64,000 nt of DNA, taken from positions 248,001-312,000 of the forward strand of contig NZ_JACHHG010000005.1 in the NCBI RefSeq assembly GCF_014202645.1, read 5' to 3'. Each line of letters begins with the position of its first letter. Position 1 is the stretch's first letter. The position numbers and the translations under genes are program-made. The notes below the pieces were generated by a model, which did no database searches, had not been told where the DNA came from, and was given only the letters and a program-made list of their open reading frames with translations. This document shows, in pieces, positions 1 to 8,375 of this stretch. The DNA is from Deinobacterium chartae (lineage in GTDB: Bacteria; Deinococcota; Deinococci; Deinococcales; Deinococcaceae).

Positions 1-195
1 CGCGTGTGCGCGTCCCACGGTTTTTTCCGGGGCGAGCAGGGCGGTTTCGCGCGTGCCCGGGGCGGGCCCCAGGAACGCGCCCGAAGCCACCCAACCCTGG
101 GGCGGGGCCAGCAGCACGGTGCAGCCGGTGCGGGCCTCCGCGTCGGTCCAGTGTCCGACACGGAAACCCTCGAGGGCGGTCAGGGTGGTGTTCAT
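1..195 (-). CDS. N-terminal fragment of a DmpA-type aminopeptidase (family S58/P1)
   Basis: Only the first 65 codons lie in the window; the gene runs off the left edge. The translation begins MNTTLTALEGF and continues with VGHWTDAEARTGCTVLL and later APGTRETALL, which is the characteristic opening of the DmpA / L-aminopeptidase-D-esterase family (self-processing Ntn-hydrolase fold). The catalytic Ser and the autocleavage site would be outside the window. The ATG is 15 nt downstream of the stop of the M3 peptidase gene on the same strand, so the two are probably co-transcribed; I see no clear ribosome-binding site. Family assignment is from motif recognition only. Confidence 0.75.
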   Translation of the reverse strand, partial: MNTTLTALEGFRVGHWTDAEARTGCTVLLAPPQGWVASGAFLGPAPGTRETALLAPEKTVGRAHA

Positions 196-210
196 ACGGG
201 TACCCGAGCC

Positions 211-1905
211 TCAGGCCTGCAACTGTTCGCGCAGTAGGTCCGCCAGCGCGCCCACGGTCGCGCGGTCGAAGGCGAAGCGCGCACCGGCCGCCTCGAACAG
301 TTCGGGCACGCTCCTCGAGTCGCCGAGCTCCAGCGCGGCGCGGTAGCGGCGCAGCGCCTCCTCACGGTCGGTGAGCGAGTTCTTCCACACCTGCAGGGCC
401 CCGAGCCACGACAGGCCGTACTCGATGTAGTAAAAGGGCGCGCGGAAGATGTGGTAGTACTGCCAGCCCTTGCCCAGCTCGCGCTCCAGTCCGCTCCAGT
501 CGGTCTGCGGCATAAAGCGCCTGGCGAGTTCGGCCCACTTGGCGTCCAGCTCGGCGATGGTCACGTTCTCGGGAGCTTCGGCGTACAGCCAGTGCTGGAA
601 GGCGTCCATCAGCATGATCCACGGCAGGATGTGCACGACCTGCGCGATCTGGGTCTGGCGCACGCGCCGCAGTTCCTCCTCGCTGTAAAACCCGCCCTGC
701 TCGCGGCCCAGGTAAGGCAGGGCCAGCAGTTCCATCGCCTGAGAAGGCACCTCCACGAACTCGGTGGCCGACCACTGGTTCCAGACCAGGGGCTGCGAGC
801 GCATCGAGGCGTAACCGTGGAAGGCGTGACCGGTCTCGTGCAGCAGCACCCGCACGTCGCCTTCGCTGCCCACCACGTTCATCAGCACGTACGGCATGGC
901 CCGCTTGGGAAACGCGGCGCAGTAGGCGTGCGACATCTTGCCCGGGCGTGACCCCAGGTCCAAGTAGCCCTGGCGGAACTCGCCGAACTGGCGACCCAGC
1001 TCGGGATCCAGGCGCGCGAATACCCGCTGCGAGACCTCCTCGAGTTCCTCGACGGTCTCAAAGGGCTTCAGCGGCGGGCGGTTCTGCGGGTCGAGCGGGG
1101 CACGCCACGAGAAATCCCAGGGCCGCAGGCTCTCGACGCCCAGCCCGGCGCGGTGCGCTTCGAGCATCTCGCTGGCCAGCGGCACGAACTCGGCCTCCAC
1201 GGCGGCGTGGAAGGCCGCGCAGTCCTGGGGGGTGTAGTCGTAACGGTGGTAGACCTGCCAGATGTAGTCGCGGTAGCTTCCCAGTCCGGCGTTCTCGGCC
1301 AGTTTGCGGCGCAGCGGCAGCAGCTTGAGGATCAGCTCGTCGAGCTGCGGAGCCACCTCGAGTTTCGAGGCGAACAGCGCTCTCCACGCCGCCTCGCGCA
1401 CCTCCCTCGAGGGGTCGAGCAGGCGCTGCTCGACCTGCGGCACGGTCAGTTCCTCGTCGCCCAGCCGCACGACCTGCCCGCCGGTGATGCGCCCGTACTC
1501 GTTCATCAGGCGCTGGTGCTCGGCCTCGAGCGGCACGTTCTCCTCGCGGAAAAGGGCCGCGTCGGTGCGGAAGCGCCGCAGCATCATGCGCTCCTCCTCG
1601 GCGGGCGAGTGGCCCTCGAGGGCCAGCAGCTTGTCCTTGAGGCGCTGCGAGGCAACCGCCACCTTGGGGCTCACCTCGGCGATGAAACGCTCCAGCGCCT
1701 GCTGCGCGGCCTCATCGGCGGTGTCAAGGTCGGCGGCGAGCGAGAGGGCCGTAGCACTTTCGGCAACTTCTTTCTCGAGCTCGCTCCAGGCGTGCAGCCA
1801 GCCGGAAACGCTGGCGGCACTCAGGGCCTGAGCCTCGAGTTCGGCGTAACGCCCCTCGAGGTCAGCCCAGGTGAGAATGCGGGTTGCGGGAACGCGGTCG
1901 TTCAT
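211..1905 (-). CDS. M3 family oligoendopeptidase (PepF-like)
   Basis: A 564-residue cytoplasmic zinc metallopeptidase that would cleave short peptides. The zinc site HETGH is at about residues 356-360 (H356, E357, H360), followed by AFHGYASM, as in the M3 family. Length and the absence of a signal peptide fit oligoendopeptidase F and related M3 enzymes. A GGAGGA ribosome-binding site lies just upstream of the ATG. It lies between an M29 aminopeptidase and a DmpA-type peptidase on the same strand, suggesting a peptide-degradation cluster. A second, different M3 enzyme is encoded at 41255-43060; the two are diverged in sequence and are not a recent duplication. Confidence 0.9.
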   Translation of the reverse strand: MNDRVPATRILTWADLEGRYAELEAQALSAASVSGWLHAWSELEKEVAESATALSLAADLDTADEAAQQALERFIAEVSPKVAVASQRLKDKLLALEGHSPAEEERMMLRRFRTDAALFREENVPLEAEHQRLMNEYGRITGGQVVRLGDEELTVPQVEQRLLDPSREVREAAWRALFASKLEVAPQLDELILKLLPLRRKLAENAGLGSYRDYIWQVYHRYDYTPQDCAAFHAAVEAEFVPLASEMLEAHRAGLGVESLRPWDFSWRAPLDPQNRPPLKPFETVEELEEVSQRVFARLDPELGRQFGEFRQGYLDLGSRPGKMSHAYCAAFPKRAMPYVLMNVVGSEGDVRVLLHETGHAFHGYASMRSQPLVWNQWSATEFVEVPSQAMELLALPYLGREQGGFYSEEELRRVRQTQIAQVVHILPWIMLMDAFQHWLYAEAPENVTIAELDAKWAELARRFMPQTDWSGLERELGKGWQYYHIFRAPFYYIEYGLSWLGALQVWKNSLTDREEALRRYRAALELGDSRSVPELFEAAGARFAFDRATVGALADLLREQLQA

Positions 1906-1932
1906 GTGTCCTCCGGGTCAAGCCGGGCGGCA

Positions 1933-1951
1933 GGGAAAAGTCGGTTTTCCC
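1933..1951 (-). other. Small hairpin between M29 and M3 peptidase genes
   Basis: A 7-bp perfect stem (GGGAAAA / TTTTCCC, loop 5 nt) lies in the 74-nt gap between the two genes. It lacks a separate downstream U-tract, so it is at most a weak terminator or RNA-processing site. Confidence 0.3.
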
Positions 1952-1979
1952 GCTCTCCTCGCGCCCGGATGCGTATCGC

Positions 1980-3218
1980 TTACTGCAGGGCCCACTCGCC
2001 GCCGAGCATCACCGGCTCCTCGCGGCCATCCTTGTGCACGCCGATCACGTCGAGCTCGCCCGAGCCGATCATCCAGTCCACGTGCGTCAGGCTGGTGTTG
2101 CCGCCGCGCGCGCCGAACTCCTCCTCGGACAGGGCCTCACCGCCCTCGAGGTTGAAGCGGTAGGCCGAGCCGATGGCGATGTGACTGGCGGCGTTCTCGT
2201 CGTAGAGGGTGTTGAAGAACAGCAGGCCCAGCTGCGAGATCGGCGAGGAGTTCGGGACCAGCGCGACCTCGCCCAGGCGCTGCGAGCCCTCGTCGGTCTC
2301 GACCAGCTTGCGCAGGATGTCCTGGCCGCGCGTGGCATTGGCCTCGACCACCCGGCCGCCCTCGAAGCGCAGCCGGATGCCCTCGATCAGGTTGCCGGCG
2401 TAGGCCAGCGGCTTGGTAGCACTCACCGTGCCCTCGGTGCGATCGCGGTGCGGGGCGGTGAAGACCTCCTCGGTGGGGATGTTGGCCACGAAGGTCGTGC
2501 CGTTCTTGCCCTGGCTGCTGCCGCCCGCCCACACGTGGCGTTCGGGCAGGCCCACGAACAGGTCGGTGCCGGGACCCTTAAAGCGCAGCCCGTCGAACTG
2601 GCGGTCGTTCAGACGGGTGCGGGCCGCCTCGAGGGCCTCGAGGTGCTGTTGCCAGGCGCGCACCGGATCGGGCTGGTCGGCGCGGGTGGCCTGAAAGATC
2701 GCCTCCCACAGCAGTTCCACTGCGCGCTCCGCGCTCTCCTGCGGAAAGATGCGCTGCGCCCAGGCGGGCAGCGGAGCGCTGATCAGGTTCCAGTTGAAGG
2801 CGTTGCTCATGACCTTGACCGAGTAGGGCTTGCGGTATGCGGCGGTCACGCGCTGCAGCGTGGCGACGAGCTCGGGGTCCTGCCCGGCCAGCAGGTCAGG
2901 ATCGGTCGCGCGGATCGACAGAACCGCGTCACCGCGCTCGGCAGCGGCCATCATGGCATCCAAGCGCCAGGTGGCCAGTTCCTCGAAAGAGTCCCTGGGC
3001 GCGTAGCGGAAGCGGGCCAGGGTGGTGGCGTCGTCGTCCCAGATCACGTCTACCAGCCGGGCTCCGGCCTGGTAGGCTTTCTCGACGATCAGGCGGGCGA
3101 GCTCGGCGGTGGCGACCGGGGCGTTGACGATCAGGCGCTGACCGGGCTGGAGGCCCACGCCGACCCGTACGGCCAGTTCAGCGTAATTGGCGAGTTTCTG
3201 TTCGAAGGTCAGGGTCAT
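1980..3218 (-). CDS. M29 family aminopeptidase (AmpS / aminopeptidase T type)
   Basis: A metal-dependent exopeptidase of about 412 residues. The opening MTLTFEQKLANYAELAVRVG, the central region with VSATKPLAYAGNLIEGI and the C-terminal NTSLTHVDWMIGSGELDV are typical of M29 enzymes (thermophilic aminopeptidases AmpS, PepS and aminopeptidase T), which use conserved Glu, His and Asp residues to bind two metal ions. I chose the ATG at 3218 because homologues start at this point. In-frame ATGs at 3233 and 3230 lie 1 and 4 nt beyond an AAAGGG and may be used instead. Divergent from the MFS gene; likely first gene of the peptidase cluster. Confidence 0.87.
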   Translation of the reverse strand: MTLTFEQKLANYAELAVRVGVGLQPGQRLIVNAPVATAELARLIVEKAYQAGARLVDVIWDDDATTLARFRYAPRDSFEELATWRLDAMMAAAERGDAVLSIRATDPDLLAGQDPELVATLQRVTAAYRKPYSVKVMSNAFNWNLISAPLPAWAQRIFPQESAERAVELLWEAIFQATRADQPDPVRAWQQHLEALEAARTRLNDRQFDGLRFKGPGTDLFVGLPERHVWAGGSSQGKNGTTFVANIPTEEVFTAPHRDRTEGTVSATKPLAYAGNLIEGIRLRFEGGRVVEANATRGQDILRKLVETDEGSQRLGEVALVPNSSPISQLGLLFFNTLYDENAASHIAIGSAYRFNLEGGEALSEEEFGARGGNTSLTHVDWMIGSGELDVIGVHKDGREEPVMLGGEWALQ

Positions 3219-3401
3219 TTCAGGGGGCATCATACCCTTTGGCCTGCTCGTATCAGGCCCTAGGAGCATCACCTTAAGCGTTCCGGCCTAGCGGGTGCCG
3301 GATGCGAACTCAGCCGCTGTTGGCCGGGCTGTTACCGCTTACACTCGCTTTCACGGCCGCCGCTTGCTCGCTTGTTCCGGGTGGCCCCTCGAGGTGCTTT
3401 C

Positions 3402-4835
3402 GTGACGTCTCCCCTGCCCCCACAGACCCCATCTCCACCCGGTCCTTTCGGTCCCCGCTACCGCGCACTCAGCCTGGGCGTGCTGCTGATGGTACTCCTG
3501 ATCGCTTTCGAATCGTTGGCGGTGGCGACCGTCCTGCCCGTGGTGGCCCGCGATCTGGGGGGGCGTGAGCTGTACGGCTGGGCCTTCAGCGGCTTTTTGC
3601 TCACCAACGTGGTGGGCACGGTGACCGCCGGACGCGTCGCGGACCAGCGGGGCTCGGTGCTGCCGCTGCTGGTCGGCCTGGCACTGTTCGCGCTGGGGTT
3701 GCTGGTGGCCGGGTTCGCAGGCAGCATGGCCGTGCTGATCGTGGGCCGGGTACTGCAGGGGCTCGGTGGCGGGGCACTGATGGCCCTGGCCTACGTGATG
3801 ATCGGGCGCGCGTATCCGGAAACGATGCGGGCGCGCATGCTGGCCCTGCTGTCGAGCGCCTGGGTGCTTCCGGCCCTGGTCGGGCCTGCGGTGGCGGGGG
3901 TGCTGACCGACGCCCTCGGGTGGCGCTCGGTCTTTTTGCTGCTGCTGCCGCTGGTCGCGGTGGCCGCCACCTTAACCCTGCCCGCCCTGCGCAGGCTGCC
4001 CGCAGCGGGCGGGCGGGTCGACGGCGGCCCGATCCGCGACGCGATCTTGCTGGCGACCGGGTCGGCCCTGCTGCTCAGCGCCCTCACCCTGGTCTCCCGC
4101 AACCCCTGGGGCGCGCTGGCGCTGGCCCTTCCCGGAGTGGCGCTGATGGCCTGGACCGCGCGGCGGGTGTTTCCGGCCGGGACCTTGCGGGCACGCTCGG
4201 GCCTGGGGGCAGGCATCGCGGTGCGCGGCCTGCTCGCCTGGGGATTTTTTGGTGCCGAGGCCTTTTTGCCGCTGGGGCTCGGCGAGCTGCGCGGCCTCAC
4301 ACCGACCCAGGCCGGGCTCACCCTGACGCTGGGGGCGCTGCTGTGGTCGCTGGGCTCGTGGACCCAGGCGCGGCTGGACGGGCGCGACCGGGGGTACGGC
4401 CGACGCCGCCGGGTTCAGCTGGGCATGGGGCTGGTGCTGTGCGCCATCATCCTGGCGGCCCTGACGGTGGTGTGGACTGCGCTGCCCGTGTGGGCCGGCG
4501 CGCTGGCCTGGGCCATCGGCGGCTTCGGCATGGGGCTGGCGTTCCCGACCAACACCCTGATCGTCATGGACAGCGCGCCCCCCGAACAGGTGGGTAGCGT
4601 ATCCGGCGCACTGCAGACCGCCGACGTGCTGTGCTCGGCGCTGAGTGCCGGTCTGGGCGGCGCGCTGCTGGCACTGGCCGCCGCGCAGGGCTGGAGCGAG
4701 GCAAACGGGCTGGCACTCGCCTTCGGCGGCGCGCTGCTGGGCGGCCTGCTCGGCCCGCTGGCCGCCTCGAGGCTGCCCGCCCGCCCCCTGTCCGGCAACC
4801 GGGCCGAACCCGAAAGTGTAACGGCGGCGCATTGA
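3402..4835 (+). CDS. MFS drug-type exporter
   Basis: A 477-residue polytopic inner-membrane protein with 12-14 predicted helices. The first helix pair contains ESLAVATVLPVVARDLGG and then GRVADQRGS, the loop 2-3 signature of the major facilitator superfamily (drug/H+ antiporter type). Substrate cannot be predicted. I place the start at GTG 3402 because GAGGTG lies 5 nt upstream; an upstream in-frame ATG at 3372 has no ribosome-binding site. The stop codon overlaps the -35 box of the ROK regulator that follows 70 nt downstream, so that regulator is transcribed at least partly on its own. Confidence 0.88.
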   Translation: MTSPLPPQTPSPPGPFGPRYRALSLGVLLMVLLIAFESLAVATVLPVVARDLGGRELYGWAFSGFLLTNVVGTVTAGRVADQRGSVLPLLVGLALFALGLLVAGFAGSMAVLIVGRVLQGLGGGALMALAYVMIGRAYPETMRARMLALLSSAWVLPALVGPAVAGVLTDALGWRSVFLLLLPLVAVAATLTLPALRRLPAAGGRVDGGPIRDAILLATGSALLLSALTLVSRNPWGALALALPGVALMAWTARRVFPAGTLRARSGLGAGIAVRGLLAWGFFGAEAFLPLGLGELRGLTPTQAGLTLTLGALLWSLGSWTQARLDGRDRGYGRRRRVQLGMGLVLCAIILAALTVVWTALPVWAGALAWAIGGFGMGLAFPTNTLIVMDSAPPEQVGSVSGALQTADVLCSALSAGLGGALLALAAAQGWSEANGLALAFGGALLGGLLGPLAASRLPARPLSGNRAEPESVTAAH

Positions 4836-4860
4836 CAGGCCCGGTGCTCTGCCGTAGTTT
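4832..4860 (+). promoter_or_regulatory. Sigma-70-type promoter of the ROK regulator gene
   Basis: TTGACA (4832-4837), 17-nt spacer, TAGTTT (4855-4860). The -35 box overlaps the stop codon of the upstream MFS gene. Confidence 0.7.
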
Positions 4861-4869
4861 TCAAAAGAT

Positions 4870-4889
4870 AATTAGGAAGTTTTCTAATT
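4870..4889. promoter_or_regulatory. Probable ROK autoregulatory operator
   Basis: A palindromic AT-rich 20-mer with arms AATTAG / CTAATT (8 of 10 positions symmetric) just downstream of the -10 box and 15 nt before the GTG start. It resembles the TTAGGAAA-N-TTTCCTAA-type sites of ROK repressors, so it fits autorepression. Inference from position and symmetry. Confidence 0.6.
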
Positions 4890-4904
4890 TAACAAGGAGC
4901 CTGC

Positions 4905-5906
4905 GTGAGTCAACCGAGTCACCTGAGACAGCAAAACCGCGGTTTGGTCCTGGGCCTGCTGCTCGAGCACGAAAGTATCAGCCGCGCAGCCCTGGCCGAG
5001 CTCAGCGGCATCTCCAAGGTCACGGTCAGCCACATCGTGCAGGACCTGATGCACGAGGGCTGGGTCCGCCCGGCGGGACGGCGCGGCGGAGGTGCCGGAC
5101 GTCCGGCCGAACTGCTCGAACTGTCCGATCAGGCCGGAACCCTGGTTGGCATCGACCTGCGCGCGGGCAGCCTGGAGCTCGCCTGGTCGGACCTGCGCGC
5201 CCATCAGGCCACCCTCACCCTGCGCCCGCTGGAGGGCGCTCCGATCGAAGGGGTGCTGGCTGCCCTCGAGGAGGTCTGCGAACGCGCCCCTTTCGGCCCG
5301 GTGCGCTGGGCGACGGTGGCGCTGCCCGCCCCGGTGGGCCGCGACGGGCTTCCCCAGTCTCCCAACCGCCTGCCGCAGTTCGACGCGTGGCGCCTGCGCG
5401 AGGCGTGCGGGCAGCGCCATGTTCCGCTGACTTTCGAGAACGACGCGAACCTGGCGGCCCTGGCCGAACGCCTGCGCGGCCAGTCGGTTCATACCGACTA
5501 CTTCGCGCTGCTGCTCGAGCGGGAAAGCGGCGTGGGCATGGGGATCTTCTTGAACGGTGAGCCGTACCGGGGCCGCTCGGGCCGCGCGGGTGAGGTGGGC
5601 CTGATGCAGTGGCCCCTCGAGGTTCCCGGACGTTCCACGGTCCTCGAGGCCATGGCGCGCAGCCCTCGCCAGGAGGCGCTGGCCTACCTGATGTCGAGCC
5701 TGTCCATCGCGCTTGACCTCGATCAGGTGGTGGTGCACGCCGAGACCGAGGGGCTGCGCGAGCGCCTCGAGACCGTGCTGCCGCCGTCGATCGCGGTGGT
5801 GGACTCGGCGCTGGGGCAATCCGGGCCGGTGTGGGGCGCGCTGCTGACCTCGGCACGGCGGCACGCGGCGCAACTGCTCGAAACCCCGCAGGCCGTTTCG
5901 CTCTAA
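4905..5906 (+). CDS. ROK family transcriptional regulator (XylR/NagC-like)
   Basis: A 333-residue protein with an N-terminal winged helix (residues about 8-65, RAALAELSGISKVTVSHIV) and a ROK sugar-kinase-like fold behind it (LVGIDLRAGSLELAWSDL, then PLTFENDANLAALAE, RSGRAGEVG). The canonical zinc-binding CxCGxxGC motif of many ROK proteins is absent, so the C-terminal half is degenerate as in several Deinococcus ROK regulators. Start GTG 4905 is supported by AAGGAG 5 nt upstream. A consensus promoter and a palindrome lie directly upstream, suggesting autoregulation. The regulated pathway is not evident; the nearest candidate is the upstream MFS gene. Confidence 0.85.
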   Translation: MSQPSHLRQQNRGLVLGLLLEHESISRAALAELSGISKVTVSHIVQDLMHEGWVRPAGRRGGGAGRPAELLELSDQAGTLVGIDLRAGSLELAWSDLRAHQATLTLRPLEGAPIEGVLAALEEVCERAPFGPVRWATVALPAPVGRDGLPQSPNRLPQFDAWRLREACGQRHVPLTFENDANLAALAERLRGQSVHTDYFALLLERESGVGMGIFLNGEPYRGRSGRAGEVGLMQWPLEVPGRSTVLEAMARSPRQEALAYLMSSLSIALDLDQVVVHAETEGLRERLETVLPPSIAVVDSALGQSGPVWGALLTSARRHAAQLLETPQAVSL

Positions 5907-5921
5907 GCGCAGCGCACAGCC

Positions 5922-6452
5922 TCAGGAGGGTTTGTACTTCAGGTTCACACCGGTGAACTGACCGACCGAGGGCTGAGACGGGTTGGTTCCCGGCTGCGTT
6001 TCCCGTTCGGTGTCGTACAGGTTCCATCCGACCTTCACGTCGAAGGTGTCGCCGCTGAACGGAATGTTGAACGAGCGGTCGCGCTCGGCGTAGATCAGGT
6101 ACTTGCTGCCCGAGTCGCCCTTGATCTCGCTGACGTTGAGCTTGCCATCGCCATTCTCGTCCACCCAGCCGACCACCCGGTAGATGCCCGGATCGGTGGA
6201 AGCCGGCAGGTCCAGGGCGTAGCTCTTGGTCACGTCCGGGTCGTTCAACTGCGAGCGCTGGGCGTCGGTGTTCAGGCCCTCGTCGGAGACCCCGACCAGC
6301 GCAACACGGGTGTTGCTGGGCCACTGGCTGCCGTCATCGGCAGCGGTGAAAGCGCCCAGCACGTCGGGGCCACTGCCGATGCCACCGACTGCGCCGCATC
6401 CGGCCAGCAGAGCCGTCGATGCACCCAGCAGAAGCAGAGTCTGGTTTCTCAT
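5922..6452 (-). CDS. Predicted lipoprotein of unknown function
   Basis: A 176-residue protein with a lipoprotein signal peptide (lipobox LLAGC, Cys at residue 19), so it should be lipid-anchored outside the cytoplasmic membrane. The mature part contains VDENGDGKLNVSE, which resembles a calcium-binding EF-hand/dockerin loop (D-x-N-x-D-x-K), inside an otherwise beta-rich sequence. A GGGAGG ribosome-binding site precedes the ATG. Convergent with the ROK gene, whose stop is only 15 nt away. I do not recognise the family. Confidence 0.72.
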   Translation of the reverse strand: MRNQTLLLLGASTALLAGCGAVGGIGSGPDVLGAFTAADDGSQWPSNTRVALVGVSDEGLNTDAQRSQLNDPDVTKSYALDLPASTDPGIYRVVGWVDENGDGKLNVSEIKGDSGSKYLIYAERDRSFNIPFSGDTFDVKVGWNLYDTERETQPGTNPSQPSVGQFTGVNLKYKPS

Positions 6453-6699
6453 GGCATGAACCTCCCGCTTTTCAGACTATTTAAACTTTGCTTTTTCACA
6501 ATTAGAGTTGAACACTATTTCCTTGCAGCGTTTTCAAATTATCCTGTCATATTCCGAAGTTAATTTCGCGCTCCGCGTGAATCTCATCAAATCGCATCGC
6601 CGGATCTCTCAAATCGGGAGCATTTCATTTGTGTTTCCAACCGGGTATTCGCCATAGACATCTTGCCGCGCGGCTGCGTTCGGCCGCTCCTCCCGCTGC

Positions 6700-6705
6700 T
6701 ATACT
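6700..6705 (+). promoter_or_regulatory. -10 box positioned for leaderless transcription of the GlcD-like gene
   Basis: TATACT ends 7 nt before ATG 6713, so transcription should begin at or next to the start codon. No ribosome-binding site and no clear -35 box are seen. Confidence 0.6.
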
Positions 6706-6712
6706 CGCCCCC

Positions 6713-8323
6713 ATGAACCCGCCCGTACCCTCCAGCCGCGCCGTGACCCGCCCACCTCGCGGAGAGGCGCGCACCCGTCCCAGCCAGGACCCCGACCTGA
6801 TCGCCTCGGTCCTCGAGGACGCCGCGCACTTCCCGGGCGGCCACGCCCAAGCGGTCGCCTATCCGCTGAGCGAGGCCGACGTGTCCGCGCTGCTGCGCGA
6901 CACTGCGGCGGTGTTGCCCACCGGAGCCCAGTCCTCGCTCACCGGCGGCGCAACTCCCCGGGGCGGGCTGGTGCTGAGCCTGGCGCGCATGAACCGCATC
7001 CTCGAGATCAGCGGAAACCGCGTGCGGGTCGAGGCCGGGGTGCCGCTGTCGGTGCTGGCCGAAACCCTGGCCGAGCAGAACCTGTACTACCCGCCGGTCC
7101 CCACCTATCCGGGCGCGCTGGTCGGCGGCGTGATCGCCACCAATGCCGCTGGAGCCGCCACCTTCAAGTACGGCACCACCCGCAACTGGGTCGAGTCGAT
7201 CACCGTGGTGCTGGCCAGCGGCGAGGTCATCGACCTCGAGCGCGGCCAGGTGCAGGCTCATCCGGACGGCTGCTTCGAGATCGAAGGGGCGCAGGGCATC
7301 ACCCGCGTCCCGGTTCCCCCGTACCGCATGCCCGACGTGCCCAAGCTCTCGGCCGGGTACTACGCGGCCCCGGGCATGGACCTGATCGACCTGTTCATCG
7401 GGGCCGAGGGAACGCTGGGCGTGATCACCGAGGCCACCTTGCGGCTGGTCTCGCCCGCCCCTACCCTGGCGGGCCTGTGGCTCAACTTTCCCAGCGAGGT
7501 GCGCGGCCTCGAGGTGGTCAGTCGGCTGCGCGAGATCTCGCAGGCCACCTGGGCGAGCCGGGACCCAAACGGCATCGACGTCGCCGCCATTGAAATGGTG
7601 GATGCGCGCTGCCTGACGATATTGCGCGAGGACGGCGCCGACCGCAGGCTCAACGTGAACCTCGCGGGCGCGCAGTTCGCCGTGCTCGCCCAGGTCGAGC
7701 TGCCACCGCTGAGCCTGGACGAGGCCTACGAGCAACTGGCCGAGGCCCTCGAGGACGAGGCCCTCGATACCCCGCTGGCCCGCCTGGTGCGCTTCCTGGC
7801 CGAGCAGGACCTGCTCGAGAGCGCCGAGTTTGCCCTGCCCGGTGACACGCGCCGCCTCGCCCAGCTGTTTGCGCTGCGCGAGGCGGTTCCCGAGGGCGTG
7901 AATGCGCGCATCAAGGCCGCGCAGCGCCAGCACCCGGGTGTGTCCAAGGCCGCCGCCGACATGATCGTGCCTTTCGAGCGTTTTGCCGAGGCCCTCGAGC
8001 TGTACCGCCGGGGCTTCGAGCGGCGCGGGCTGGATTACGCGGTGTGGGGCCACGTTTCCGACGGCAACGTGCACCCCAACGCCCTGCCGCGCACCGAGGC
8101 CGAGTACCGCCTGGCCCAGGAGGCGATCCTCGAGTTCGGCCTCGAGGTGGCCCGCCTGGGCGGCAGCCCGCTGGCCGAGCACGGGGTCGGCAAAAACCCC
8201 ACCAAGCAGGCCCTGTTGCGCGGCCTGTACGGCGACGCGGGCCTCGAGGCGATGCGCGCGGTCAAACAGGCCCTTGATCCCGGCTGGAAGCTGGCTCCCG
8301 GGAACCTGTTCGCGCAGGTCTGA
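6713..8323 (+). CDS. FAD-linked oxidase, glycolate/D-lactate dehydrogenase (GlcD) family
   Basis: A 536-residue flavoprotein with an N-terminal FAD-binding PCMH domain (GAQSSLTGGATPRGG near residue 80, and later GAEGTLGVITEATL) and a C-terminal FAD-oxidase domain with HVSDGNVHPNALPR and EHGVGK, where the His residues bind the catalytic metal. Members oxidise 2-hydroxy acids such as D-lactate or glycolate; the exact substrate is uncertain. The start at 6713 is chosen because a TATACT box lies just upstream; an in-frame GTG at 6629 would overlap the promoter. Convergent with the phytase-like gene, with a shared terminator between them. Confidence 0.85.
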   Translation: MNPPVPSSRAVTRPPRGEARTRPSQDPDLIASVLEDAAHFPGGHAQAVAYPLSEADVSALLRDTAAVLPTGAQSSLTGGATPRGGLVLSLARMNRILEISGNRVRVEAGVPLSVLAETLAEQNLYYPPVPTYPGALVGGVIATNAAGAATFKYGTTRNWVESITVVLASGEVIDLERGQVQAHPDGCFEIEGAQGITRVPVPPYRMPDVPKLSAGYYAAPGMDLIDLFIGAEGTLGVITEATLRLVSPAPTLAGLWLNFPSEVRGLEVVSRLREISQATWASRDPNGIDVAAIEMVDARCLTILREDGADRRLNVNLAGAQFAVLAQVELPPLSLDEAYEQLAEALEDEALDTPLARLVRFLAEQDLLESAEFALPGDTRRLAQLFALREAVPEGVNARIKAAQRQHPGVSKAAADMIVPFERFAEALELYRRGFERRGLDYAVWGHVSDGNVHPNALPRTEAEYRLAQEAILEFGLEVARLGGSPLAEHGVGKNPTKQALLRGLYGDAGLEAMRAVKQALDPGWKLAPGNLFAQV

Positions 8324-8333
8324 CCGGATCTTG

Positions 8334-8363
8334 GGCGGCCGCCCGAAGTTTCGGGCGGCCGCC
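8334..8363. terminator. Bidirectional hairpin terminator
   Basis: A perfect 14-bp GC-rich stem with a 2-nt central loop in the 52-nt gap between convergent genes. No U-tract on either side. Confidence 0.65.
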
Positions 8364-8375
8364 TGAGGCCGGTGA

